This document shows positions 35,548 through 46,737 of a stretch of DNA of 64,000 bases, piece by piece. Position numbers and translations under genes: made by a program. The first letter of the stretch is position 1; each line of letters begins with the position of its first letter. The notes under the pieces are model-generated. The model did no database searches. It was not told the DNA's origin and saw only the letters and a list, made by a program, of their open reading frames with translations. The DNA is from Phocoena phocoena (Eukaryota; Chordata; Mammalia; Artiodactyla; Phocoenidae). The DNA lies in assembly GCF_963924675.1 (NCBI RefSeq), contig NC_089222.1, positions 868,001 to 932,000 of the forward strand. The letters run 5' to 3'.

Positions 35548-37293
35548 ATGGCCAAAAAAGGCGTATGCGTTTTTTCCTGTATATATTCAGGAAAAAATGC
35601 ATACGCCCTTTTTGGCCAACCAAGCAAGACTGTAAATGAAATCTGCACTACAATGAAGTCTCACTGCCCCCCGGGCAAAAGGGCCATCTGAAAAAAGTGT
35701 AAAATCCAGAAAGGTAGGACAGGATATGGAGAACAGGGGGCCTTGTTATGCTGATTGGCAGGATGTAAATTGCCAGCAGCCACCCTGGAGAAGTGTATGG
35801 TGTTTCCTGAAACACGTAAGAAACAAAGCAACACAGCCTATGGCACTACCACTTATGGTCCTATAGCTTACGGAAATTAAAATCAAAAACAGACAGCCAC
35901 CCCAATATTTGGGACGGCTGTGTTCACAAGAAGCTCGTCTACAGTATCAGGTAAATATCCCAGAAAGCAAAAAATGGATAAAGAAGTTTTGGCACGTACG
36001 TACAATGCAATATCACTCAGCAATGAAATCTGTGTCATCAGGCCCGTAGCGGCATAGTGAGTGGATGCAGGTACGGTGATTCTACGTGAACTACATCACA
36101 CAGAAAAAGAAACATCATAAGATATCACTAATACACGGAATGTAAACTTGACTACACATGAACTGAATTACAAAACAGAACAGGGTCTCAAATTTAGAAA
36201 ACCAACTAATGCTTGCTTATGGGGAAAGGTGCCTTGGGGTGCTGCATGAAAGCAGAGACTGAAATTAGCACAGATAACTTTCCATAAGCCAAATATGTAA
36301 TAGACAAGACCTACCCTTTGCTCAACGAAATGGACCCAACACCACATATTCAACGCCTAGGAGTTTACCTCACTAGGAAGAATCTTAAAACCCATGGATA
36401 TATATGTCTCCGTAAGAGAATCAAGCGTGTGTACAGCGGCCGAAACGCAGCAGTGAACATCCGATAATTCCCATTATCAAAATAAATTTCTAAAACAAAA
36501 CACAAAGACAGTGAAATAGAGAGCAATTCTTAAATAATTCATTCAGGGCATGTGATGCAACCGCGATTGACCACATCTACACCCAGAGCTGGTTGAGACA
36601 TCAGGCTGGACACTTCAGGCTGATAGCATTGGTGAGTTTCGGTGAGCAAATGCAGACCCTTTGAAGTCATACTGCATGGTACCCATTCCATGGGTACCAG
36701 CTCTCCAGGTTCAAGGGATTCTTCCTTCAGCTAAAACATGCATGGGAAACACAGAGTATGGTACACCGTGAGATTGGGAAACGATTAAAAATGGATCTCA
36801 GTTTTCGTATCCTGGTCCTCGGGTTCACCATTCCAGACGCTTTACTAACACTCTCTCCGCTTGGAGAGTCAGTGCCTTTAACCTCCTGTTTGGCACAGTT
36901 TGCAATTTCTGTGCAAGATGAACAGGAATAGGGAGAACCAATGAGAGACTAGCTGTAGGTGTCTGCACGGGCAAATGTAACACTCATTGCCCACCAGGAA
37001 GAGGAATTAAACAAAGGCTCAGTGTGCCCTGCTGGAAACAGATTAGGGCCTGAAGCAATCCTGCGGTTTTGTGCCCAGCTCACAAGAAAGCGAGTTGAAG
37101 AAAGGAGCTCAGGGCCACTGTAATTCACAAACCTGCAGAGTTATAAATGACAGCTATCCTCCAAAAATATATTGAAGTAAGCCTGCGAAGGGGACTTGAA
37201 AGCGGGGCAGAATTTCAGGAAAACGATTGCAGGGGGTAGACTGGATTGCCCTGAAAGCATAGGAAAAGAGGCACAACGTCGACAATGATGCAC
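35548..37293 (+). repeat. Satellite monomer, HOR type a (2)
   Basis: Differs from the first type a copy at isolated bases, for example GAGTTTACC instead of GAGTATACC near 36,363. Confidence 0.93.
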
Positions 37294-37365
37294 TTGGCCA
37301 AAAAGGGCGTATGCGTTTTTTCCTGAATATATTCAGGAAAAAACGCATACGCCCTTTTTGGCCAA
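37294..37365. repeat. Perfect 72-bp palindrome
   Basis: Second of three copies locked at 3,493-bp spacing. Confidence 0.97.
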
Positions 37366-39040
37366 CCAAGCAAGCCTGTAAAGGAAATCTGCACTACAAT
37401 GAAGTCTCACTGCCCCCCGGGCAAAAGGGCCATCTGAAAAAAGTGTAAAATCCCGAAAGGTAGGACAGGATATGGAGAACAGGGAGCCTTGTTATGCTGA
37501 TTGGCAGGATGTAAATTGCCAGCAGCCACCCTGGAGAAGTGTATGGTGTTTCCTGAAACACTTAAGAAACAAAGCAACACAGCCTATGGCACTTCCACTT
37601 ATGGTCCTATAGCTTACGGAAATTAAAATCAAAAACAGACAGCCACCCCAATATTTGGGACGGCTGTGTTCACAAGAAGCTCGTCTACAGTATCAGGTAA
37701 ATATCCCAGAAAGCAAAAAATGGATAAAGAAGTTGTGGCACGTACCTACAATGCAATATCACTCAGCAATGAAATCTGTGTCATCAGGCCCTTAGAGGCA
37801 TAGTGAGTGGATGCAGGTACCGTGATTCTACGTGAACTACGTCACACAGAAAAAGAAACATCATAAGATATGACTAATACACGGAATGTAAACTTGACTA
37901 CACATGAACTGAATTACAAAACAGAACAGGGTCTCAAATTTAGAAAACCAACTAGTGCTTGCTTATGGGGAAAGGTGTGTTGGGGTGCTGCATAAAACCA
38001 GAGACTGAAATTAGCACAGATAACTTTCCATAAGCCAAATATGTAATAGACAAGACCTACTCCTTGCTCAACGAAATGGACCCAACACCACATATTCAAC
38101 GCCTAGGAATATACCTGACTAGAAAGAATCTTAAAACCCATGGATATATATGTCTCCATAAGAGAATCAAGCGTGTGTACAGCGGCCGAAACGCAGCAGT
38201 GAAAATCCGATAAATCCCATTATCAAAATAAATTTCGAAAACAAAACACAAAGACAGTGAAATAGAGAGCAATTCATAAATATTTCACTCAGGGCATGCG
38301 ATGCAACCGGGATTGACCACATCAACACCCAGAGCTGGTTGAGACATAAGGCTGGACACTTCAGGCTGATAGCATTGGTGAGTTTCGGTGAGCAAATGCA
38401 GACCCTTTGAAGTCATACTGCATGGTACCCATTCCATGGGTCCCAACACTCCAGGTTCAAGGGATTCTTCCTCCAGCTAAAACATGCATGGGAAACCCAG
38501 AGTATCGTCCACCGTGTGATTGGGAAACGATTTAAAATGCATCTCAGTTTTCGTATCCTGGTCCCCGGGTTCACCATTCCAGATGCCTTACTAACACTCT
38601 CCCCGCTTGGAGAGTCAGTGCCTTTAACCTCCTCTTTGGCACAGCTTGCAATTTCTGTGCAAGGTGAACAGGATTAGGGAGAACCAATGAGAGACTAGCT
38701 GTAGGTGTCTGCACGGGCAAATGTAACGCTCATTGCCGACCAGGAAGAGGAATTAAACAAAGGCTGAGCGTGCCCTGCTGAAAACAGATTAGGGCCTGAA
38801 GCAATCCTGCGGTTTTGTGCCCAGCTCACAAGAAAGCGAGTTGAAGAAAGGAGCTCAGGGGCACCGTAATTCACAAAACTGCAGAGTTATAAATGACAGC
38901 TATCCTCCAAAAATATATTGAAGTAAGCCTGCGAAGGGGACTTGAAAGCGGGGCAGAATTTCAGGAAAACGATTGCAGGGGTTAGACTGGAATTGCCCTG
39001 AAAGCATAGGAAAAGAGGCAGAACGTCGACAATGATGCAC
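37294..39040 (+). repeat. Satellite monomer, HOR type b (2)
   Basis: Private changes include AAGGTGTGTTGG near 37,977 and GGATTAGGG near 38,672. Confidence 0.93.
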
Positions 39041-40786
39041 ATGGCCAAAAAAGGCGTATGCGTTTTTTCCTGTATATATTCAGGAAAAACTGCATACGCC
39101 CTTTTTGGCCAACCAAGCAAGACTGTAAATGAAATCTGCACTACAATGAAGTCTCACTGCCCCCCGGGCAAAAGGGCCATCTGAAAAAAGTGTAAAATCC
39201 AGAAAGGTAGGACAGGATATGGAGAACAGGGGGCCTTGTTATGCTGATTGGCAGGATGTAAATTGCCAGCAGCCACCCTGGAGAAGTGTATGGTGTTTCC
39301 TGAAACACGTAAGAAACAAAGCAACACAGCCTATGGCACTACCACTTATGGTCCTATAGCTTACGGAAATTAAAATCAAAAACAGACAGCCACCCCAATA
39401 TTTGGGACGGCTGTGTTCACAAGAAGCTCGTCTACAGTATCAGGTAAATATCCCAGAAAGCAAAAAATGGATAAAGAAGTTTTGGCACGTACGTACAATG
39501 CAATATCACTCAGCAATGAAATCTGTGTCATCAGGCCCGTAGCGGCATAGTGAGTGGATGCAGGTACGGTGATTCTACGTGAACTACATCACACAGAAAA
39601 AGAAACATCATAAGATATCACTAATACACGGAATGTAAACTTGACTACACATGAACTGAATTACAAAACAGAACAGGGTCTCAAATTTAGAAAACCAACT
39701 AATGCTTGCTTATGGGGAAAGGTGCCTTGGGGTGCTGCATGAAAGCAGAGACTGAAATTAGCACAGATAACTTTCCATAAGCCAAATATGTAATAGACAA
39801 GACCTACCCTTTGCTCAACGAAATGGACCCAACACCACATATTCAACGCCTAGGAGTATACCTCACTAGGAAGAATCTTAAAACCCATGGATATATACGT
39901 CTCCGTAAGAGAATCAAGCGTGTGTACAGCGGCCGAAACGCAGCAGTGAACATCCGATAATTCCCATTATCAAAATAAATTTCTAAAACAAAACACAAAG
40001 ACAGTGAAATAGAGAGCAATTCTTAAATAATTCACTCAGGGCATGTGATGCAACCGCGATTGACCACATCTACACCCAGAGCTGGTTGAGACATCAGGCT
40101 GGACACTTCAGGCTGATAGCATTGGTGAGTTTCGGTGAGCAAATGCAGACCCTTTGAAGTCATACTGCATGGTACCCATTCCATGGGTACCAGCTCTCCA
40201 GGTTCAAGGGATTCTTCCTTCAGCTAAAACATGCATGGGAAAAACAGAGTATGGTACACCGTGAGATTGGGAAACGATTAAAAATGGATCTCAGTTTTCG
40301 TATCCTGGTCCTCGGGTTCACCATTCCAGACGCTTTACTAACACTCTCTCCGCTTGGAGAGTCAGTGCCTTTAACCTCCTGTTTGGCACAGTTTGCAATT
40401 TCTGTGCAAGATGAACAGGAATAGGGAGAACCAATGAGAGACTAGCTGTAGGTGTCTGCACGGGCAAATGTAACACTCATTGCCCACCAGGAAGAGGAAT
40501 TAAACAAAGGCTCAGTGTGCCCTGCTGGAAACAGATTAGGGCCTGAAGCAATCCTGCGGTTTTGTGCCCAGCTCACAAGAAAGCGAGTTGAAGAAAGGAG
40601 CTCAGGGCCACTGTAATTCACAAACCTGCAGAGTTATAAATGACAGCTATCCTCCAAAAATATATTGAAGTAAGCCTGCGAAGGGGACTTGAAAGCGGGG
40701 CAGAATTTCAGGAAAACGATTGCAGGGGGTAGACTGGATTGCCCTGAAAGCATAGGAAAAGAGGCACAACGTCGACAATGATGCAC
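39041..40786 (+). repeat. Satellite monomer, HOR type a (3)
   Basis: Private change GGAAAAACTGCATACG in the right palindrome arm (about 39,090) and TATATACGTCTCC near 39,894. Confidence 0.93.
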
Positions 40787-40858
40787 TTGGCCAAAAAGGG
40801 CGTATGCGTTTTTTCCTGAATATATTCAGGAAAAAACGCATACGCCCTTTTTGGCCAA
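40787..40858. repeat. Perfect 72-bp palindrome
   Basis: Third of three copies locked at 3,493-bp spacing. Confidence 0.97.
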
Positions 40859-42533
40859 CCAAGCAAGCCTGTAAAGGAAATCTGCACTACAATGAAGTCT
40901 CACTGCCCCCCGGGCAAAAGGGCCATCTGAAAAAAGTGTAAAATCCCGAAAGGTAGGACAGGATATGGAGAACAGGGAGCCTTGTTATGCTGATTGGCAG
41001 GATGTAAATTGCCAGCAGCCACCCTGGAGAAGTGTATGGTGTTTCCTGAAACACTTAAGAAACAAAGCAACACAGCCTATGGCACTTCCACTTATGGTCC
41101 TATAGCTTACGGAAATTAAAATCAAAAACAGACAGCCACCCCAATATTTGGGACGGCTGTGTTCACAAGAAGCTCGTCTACAGTATCAGGTAAATATCCC
41201 AGAAAGCAAAAAATGGATAAAGAAGTTGTGGCACGTACCTACAATGCAATATCACTCAGCAATGAAATCTGTGTCATCAGGCCCTTAGAGGCATAGTGAG
41301 TGGATGCAGGTACCGTGATTCTACGTGAACTACGTCACACAGAAAAAGAAACATCATAAGATATGACTAATACACGGAATGTAAACTTGACTACACATGA
41401 ACTGAATTACAAAACAGAACAGGGTCTCAAATTTAGAAAACCAACTAGTGCTTGCTTATGGGGAAAGGTGCGTTGGGGTGCTGCATAAAACCAGAGACTG
41501 AAATTAGCACAGATAACTTTCCATAAGCCAAATATGTAATAGACAAGACCTACTCCTTGCTCAACGAAATGGACCCAACACCACATATTCAACGCCTAGG
41601 AATATACCTGACTAGAAAGAATCTTAAAACCCATGGATATATATGTCTCCATAAGAGAATCAAGCGTGTGTACAGCGGCCGAAACGCAGCAGTGAAAATC
41701 CGATAAATCCCATTATCAAAATAAATTTCGAAAACAAAACACAAAAACAGTGAAATATAGAGCAATTCTTAAATAATTCACTCAGGGCATGTGATGCAAC
41801 CGGGATTGACCACATCTACACCCAGAGCTGGTTGAGACATAAGGCTGGACACTTCAGGCTGATAGCATTGGTGAGTTTCGGTGATCAAATGCAGACCATT
41901 TGAAGTCATACTGCATGGTACCCATTCCATGGGTCCCAACTCTCCAGGTTCAAGGGATTCTTCCTCTGGCTAAAACATGCATGGGAAACCCAGAGTATCG
42001 TCCACCGTGTGATTGGGAAAGGATTTAAAATGCATCTCAGTTTTCGTATCCTGGTCCTCGGGTTCACCATTCCAGATGCTTTACTAACACTCTCCCCGCT
42101 TGGAGAGTCAGTGCCTTTAACCTCCTCTTTGGCACAGCTTGCAATTTCTGTGCAAGATGAACAGGAATAGGGAGAACCAATGAGAGACTAGCTGTAGGTG
42201 TCTGCACGGGCATATGTAACGCTCATTGCCCACCAGGAAGAGGAATTAAACATAGGCTCAGTGTGCCCTGCTGGAAACAGATTAGGGCCTGAAGCAATCC
42301 TGCGGTTTTGTGCCCAGCTCACAAGAAAGCGAGTTGAAGAAAGGAGCTCAGGGGCACTGTAATTCACAAACCTGCAGAGTTATAAATGACAGCTATCCTC
42401 CAAAAATATATTGAAGTAAGCCTGCAAAAGGGACTTGAAAGTGGGGCAGACTTTCAGGAAAACGATTGCAGGGGGTAGACTGGAATTGCCCTGAAAGCAT
42501 AGGAAAAGTGGCAGAACGTCGACAATGATGCAC
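40787..42533 (+). repeat. Satellite monomer, HOR type b (3), then generic
   Basis: Type b until 41,745, then a different monomer variant (AAAAACAGTGAAATATAGAG). This marks the right edge of the triplication. Confidence 0.93.
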
Positions 42534-42605
42534 TTGGCCAAAAAGGGCGTATGCGTTTTTTCCTGAATATATTCAGGAAAAAACGCATACGCCCTTTTTG
42601 GCCAA
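42534..42605. repeat. Perfect 72-bp palindrome
   Basis: Same sequence as the other perfect copies; followed directly by the L1-like segment. Confidence 0.97.
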
Positions 42606-44279
42606 CCAAGCAAGCCTGTAAAGGAAATCTGCACAACAATGAAGTCTCACTGCCCCCCTGGCAAAAGGGCCATCTGAAGAAAGTGTAAAATCTAGAAAGG
42701 TAGGACAGGATATGGAGAAGAGGGAGCCTTGTTATGCTGATTGGCAGGATGTTAATTGCCAACAGCCACCCTGGAGAAGTGTATGGTGTTTCCTGAAACC
42801 CATAAGAAACAAAGCAACACAGCCTATGGCACATGCACTTATGGTCCTATAGCTTAGGGAAATTAAAATCAAAAACAGAGATCCACCCCAAAGTTTGGGA
42901 CGGCTGTGTTCCCAAGAAGCTCGTCTACAGTACCAGGTAAATATCCCAGAAAGCAAAAAATGGATAAAGAAGTTGTGGCACGTACGTGCAATGCAATATC
43001 ACTCAGCAATGAAATCTGTGTCATCAGGCCCGTAGAGGCATAGTGAGTGGATGCAGGTACGGTGATTCTACGTGAACTACATCACACAGAAAAAGAAACA
43101 TCATAAGATATCACTAATACACGGAATGTAAATTTAACTACACATGAACTGAATTACAAAACAGAACAGGGTCTCAAATTTTGAAAACCAACTAGTGGTT
43201 GCTTATGGAGAAATGTCCGTTGGGATGCTGCATAAAACCAGAGACTGAAATTAACACAGATAACTTTCCATAAGCCAAATATGTAATAGACAAGACCTAC
43301 TCCTTGCTCAACGAATTGGACTCAACACCACATATTCAACGCCTAGGAATATACCTGACTAGGAAAAATCTTAAAACCCATGGATTTATATGTCTCCGTA
43401 AGAGAATCAAGCGTGTGTACAGCGGCATAAACGCAGCAGTGAAAATCCGATAAATCCCATTATCAAAATAAATTTCAAAAACCAAACACAAAGACAGTGA
43501 AATAGAGAGCAATTCTTAAACAATTCACTCAGGGCATGTGATGCAACCGGGATTGACCACATCTACACCCATAGCTGGTTGAGACATAAGGCTGGACACT
43601 TCAGGCTGATAGCATTGGTGAGTTTCGGTGAGCAAATGCAGACCCTTTGAAGTCATGCTGCATGGTACCCATTCCATGGGTCCCAACTCTCCAGGTTCAA
43701 GGGATTCTTCCTCCAGCTAAAACATGCATGGGAAACCCAGAGTATCGTCCACCATGTGATTGGGAAACGATTTAAAATGGATCTCAGTTTTCGTATCCTG
43801 GTCCTCGGGTTCACCATTCCAGATGCTTTACTAACACTCTCCCCGCTTGGAGAGTCAGTGCCTTTAACCTCCTGTTTGCCACAGCTTGCAATTTCTGTGC
43901 AAGATGAACAGGAATAGGGAGAACCAATGAGAGACTAGCTGTAGTTGTCTGCACGGGCAAATATAATGCTCATTTCCCACCAGGAAGAGGAATTAACCAA
44001 AGGCTCAGCGTGCCCTGCTGGAAAGAGATTAGTGCCTGAAGCAATCCTGCGGTTTTGTGCCCAGCTCACAAGAAAGCGAGTTGAAGAAAGGAGCTCAGGG
44101 GCACTGTAATTCACGAACCTGCAGAGTTATAAATGACAGCTATCCTCCAAAAATATATTGAAGTAAGCCTGCACAGGGGACTTGAAAGCGGGGCAGAAAT
44201 TCAGGAAAACGATTGAAGGGTTAAACTGGAATTGCACTTAAAGAATAGGAAAAGAGGCAGAACGTCGATAATGATGCAC
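42534..44279 (+). repeat. Satellite monomer; reference for internal L1 segment
   Basis: From about 42,606 to 43,490 the monomer is collinear with the L1 3' end in this window (9,131-9,869 and antisense 1,618-2,287). Paired blocks include GGATGTTAATTGCCAACAGC / GGAACGTAACTTGATACAGT, ATGGATAAAGAAGTTGTGGC / ATGCATAAAGATGTGGTACA and TGAACTGAATTACAAAACAG against the L1 TGAAC..TTTACAAAACAG motif. The encoded WIKKLW..TMQYHSAMK matches WIKKMW..TMEYYSALK of L1 ORF2. The remaining 820 bp or so before the palindrome has no recognised origin. Confidence 0.88.
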
Positions 44280-45693
44280 TTTTCCAAAAAGTGCAGATGC
44301 TTTTTTCCCTAAATATATTCAGAAAAAAACGCATACGCACTTTTTGGCCAACCAAGCAAGCTTGTAAATAAACCTGCACTACAATGAAGTCTCAGTGCCC
44401 CCCAGGGCAAAAGGGCCATTTAAAAAAATTGTAAAATCCAGAAACGGAGGACAGGCAATGGAAAACAAGGATCCTTATTATGCTGATGCATATGATGTAA
44501 ATTGCCGACAACAATTCTGGAGAAGTGTTATGTGTTTCCTGAAACACGTAAGAAACAAAGCAACACAGCCTATGGCACTTCCACTTATGGTCCTACAGCT
44601 TAGGGAAATTAAAATCAAAAACACCCAGCCACCTCAAAGTTTGGGACCTCTCTGTTCACAAGAACCTCGTTTACAGAACCAGGTAAATATCTCAGAGAGC
44701 AAACAATGGATAAAGAAGTTGTGGTACGTACGTACAATGGAATATCACTCAGCAATGAAATCTGTGTCATCAGGCCTGTAGCGGCATAGTGAGTGGATGC
44801 AGGTACGGTGATTCTACGTGAACTACGTCACACAGAAAAAGAAACATCATAAGATATCACTAATACACGGAATGTAAACTTGACTACACATGAACTGAAT
44901 TACAAAACAGAACAGTCTCAAATTTAGAAAACCAACTTGTGCTTTCTTATGGAGAAAGGTGCGTTGGAGTGCTGCATAAAACCAGAGACTGAAATTAGCA
45001 CAGATACCGTTCCATAAGCCAAATATGTAATAGACAAGACCTACTCCTTGCTCAACGAAATGGACTCAACACCACATATTCAACGCCTAGGAATATACCT
45101 GACTAGGAAGAATCTTAAAACCCGTGGATATTTATGTCTCTGTAAGAGAATCAAGAGTGTGTACTGCGGCATTAAGGCAGCAGTGAAAATCCGATAAATC
45201 CCTGTGTCAAAAAGAAATTTCAAAAACAAAACACAATGACAGTGAAATAGAGAGCAATTCTTAAATAACTCACACAGGGCATGTGATGCAACCTGGTTTA
45301 CCACATCTACACCCAGAGCTGGGTGAGTGATAAGGCTGGACCCTTTGGGCTGATAGCATTGGTGAGTTTCGGTGAGCAAATGCAGACCCTTTGATGTCAT
45401 ACTGCCTGGTACCCGTTCCATGGTTCCCAACTCTCCAGGTTCAAGGGATTCTTCCTTCTGCTAAAATTTGCATGGGAAACACAGAGTATGCTCCACCGTG
45501 TGACTGGGAAACCTTTTTACATGCATGTCTGTTTTCGTCCCCTGGTACTCAGGTTCACCATTCCAGAACCTTTTCTTACACTCTCCCCATTTGGAGAGCC
45601 AGTGCCTTTAACCTCCTGTTTGGCACTGTTTGCAATTTCTGCGCAAGATGAACAGGAATACGGAGAACCAATGGGAGACTATCTGTAGGTGTG
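44280..45693 (+). repeat. Diverged edge-type satellite (copy B, left)
   Basis: Counterpart of 191-1,604, with a decayed palindrome at 44,280-44,351. A tract at 44,799-44,868 matches the array consensus instead of copy A. The duplicated block begins at or before 44,090, which corresponds to window position 1. Confidence 0.87.
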
Positions 45694-45706
45694 TGCACGG
45701 GCAAAT

Positions 45707-46376
45707 ATTTTTTTTAACATCTTTATTGGGGTATAATTGCTTTACAATGGTGTGTTAGTTTTTGCTTTATAACAAAGTGAATCAGCTATACATATACATA
45801 TGCTCCCTGTGTCTTCCCTCTTGTGTCTCCCTCCCTCCCTCTCTCCCCCTTCCACCCCTCCAGGCTGTCCCAATGCCCCAAGCTAATATCCCTGTGCCTT
45901 GCGGCTGCTTCCCCCTTGCTATCTACCTTACTACATTTGTTAGTGTGTATATGTCCATGACTCTCTCTCGCCCTGTCAAAACTCACCATTCCCCCTCCCC
46001 ATATCCTCAATTCCGTTCTTCAGTAGGTCTGCGCCTCTATTCCTGTCTTATCCCTAGGTTCTTCATGACATTTTTTTCCTTTAAATTCCATATATATGTG
46101 TTAGCATACGCTATTTGTCTTTTTCTTTCTGACTTACTTCACTCTGTATGACAGACTCTATGTCTATCCATCTCATTACAAATAACTCAGTTTCATTTCT
46201 TTTTAAGGCTGAGTAATATTCCATTGTGTATATGTGCCACATCTTCTTTATCCATTCGTCCGATGATGGGCGCTTAGGTTCTTTCCATCTCCGGGCTATT
46301 GTAAATAGAGCTGCAATGAACATTTTGGTACATGACTCTTTTTGAATTTTGGTTTTCTCAGGGTATATGCCCAGTA
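45707..46376 (-). mobile_element. LINE-1 3' end, antisense (copy B)
   Basis: Counterpart of the insertion at 1,618. Here both 13-bp target duplications (TGCACGGGCAAAT at 45,694-45,706 and 46,377-46,389) are intact, so the ends are well defined. The C-terminal ORF2 frame lies at 46,111-46,323 on the minus strand. Confidence 0.92.
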
Positions 46377-46389
46377 TGCACGGGCAAAT

Positions 46390-46737
46390 TTAACACTCAT
46401 TTCCCAACAGGAAAAGGAATTAACCAAAGGCTCAGCATGCCGTGCTGGAACAAGATTAGGGCCTGAAGCAATCCGGCGGTTTTGTGGCCAGCTCACAAGA
46501 AAGTGAGTTGAGGAAAGGAGCTCAGGGGCACTGTCATTCACATACCTGCAGACTTATAAATGACAGAAATCGTACAAAAATATATTGAATTAAGGCTGCG
46601 AAGAGGACTTGAAAGTGGGGCAGAATTGCTGGAATCCGATTTCAGGAGGTAGACGTGAATTGCTCTGAAAGCATAAGAGAAGTGGCAGAACCTCGTCAAT
46701 GAAGCACTTGGCCAAAAAGGGCATATGCATTTTTTCC
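46390..46737 (+). repeat. Satellite remnant ending inside the palindrome (copy B)
   Basis: The left palindrome arm starts at 46,708 and breaks after 30 bases at 46,737, the same junction as in copy A. Confidence 0.87.

Larger units (their letters stand above)
31204..41745 (+). repeat. Three tandem copies of a 3,493-bp dimeric higher-order repeat
   Basis: Sequence recurs at an exact 3,493-bp offset with only a handful of substitutions per copy: 31,204-34,696, 34,697-38,189 and 38,190-41,682, plus 63 further identical bases. The two monomers of each dimer (type a with a GTATATATTC palindrome centre and GCATGAAAGCAG; type b with a perfect palindrome and GTACCGTGATTC) differ from each other far more than the dimers do. 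The left edge is at an ATAAACG/CGAAACG difference (31,201-31,203) and the right edge at an AAAAACAG/AAAGACAG difference (41,746). Confidence 0.93.

Noticed and set aside
41943..41960. Possible RNA polymerase III B box (CCAGGTTCAAGGGATTC)
   Set aside because: Only part of the B-box consensus fits and no A box lies at the right distance. It does not look like a tRNA-derived SINE.
42000..42100. Possible CENP-B box in the satellite (TTCG...CGGG near TTTTCGTATCCTGGTCCTCGGG)
   Set aside because: The spacing between TTCG and CGGG is too long for the NTTCGNNNNANNCGGGN pattern, and no other match was found in a monomer.
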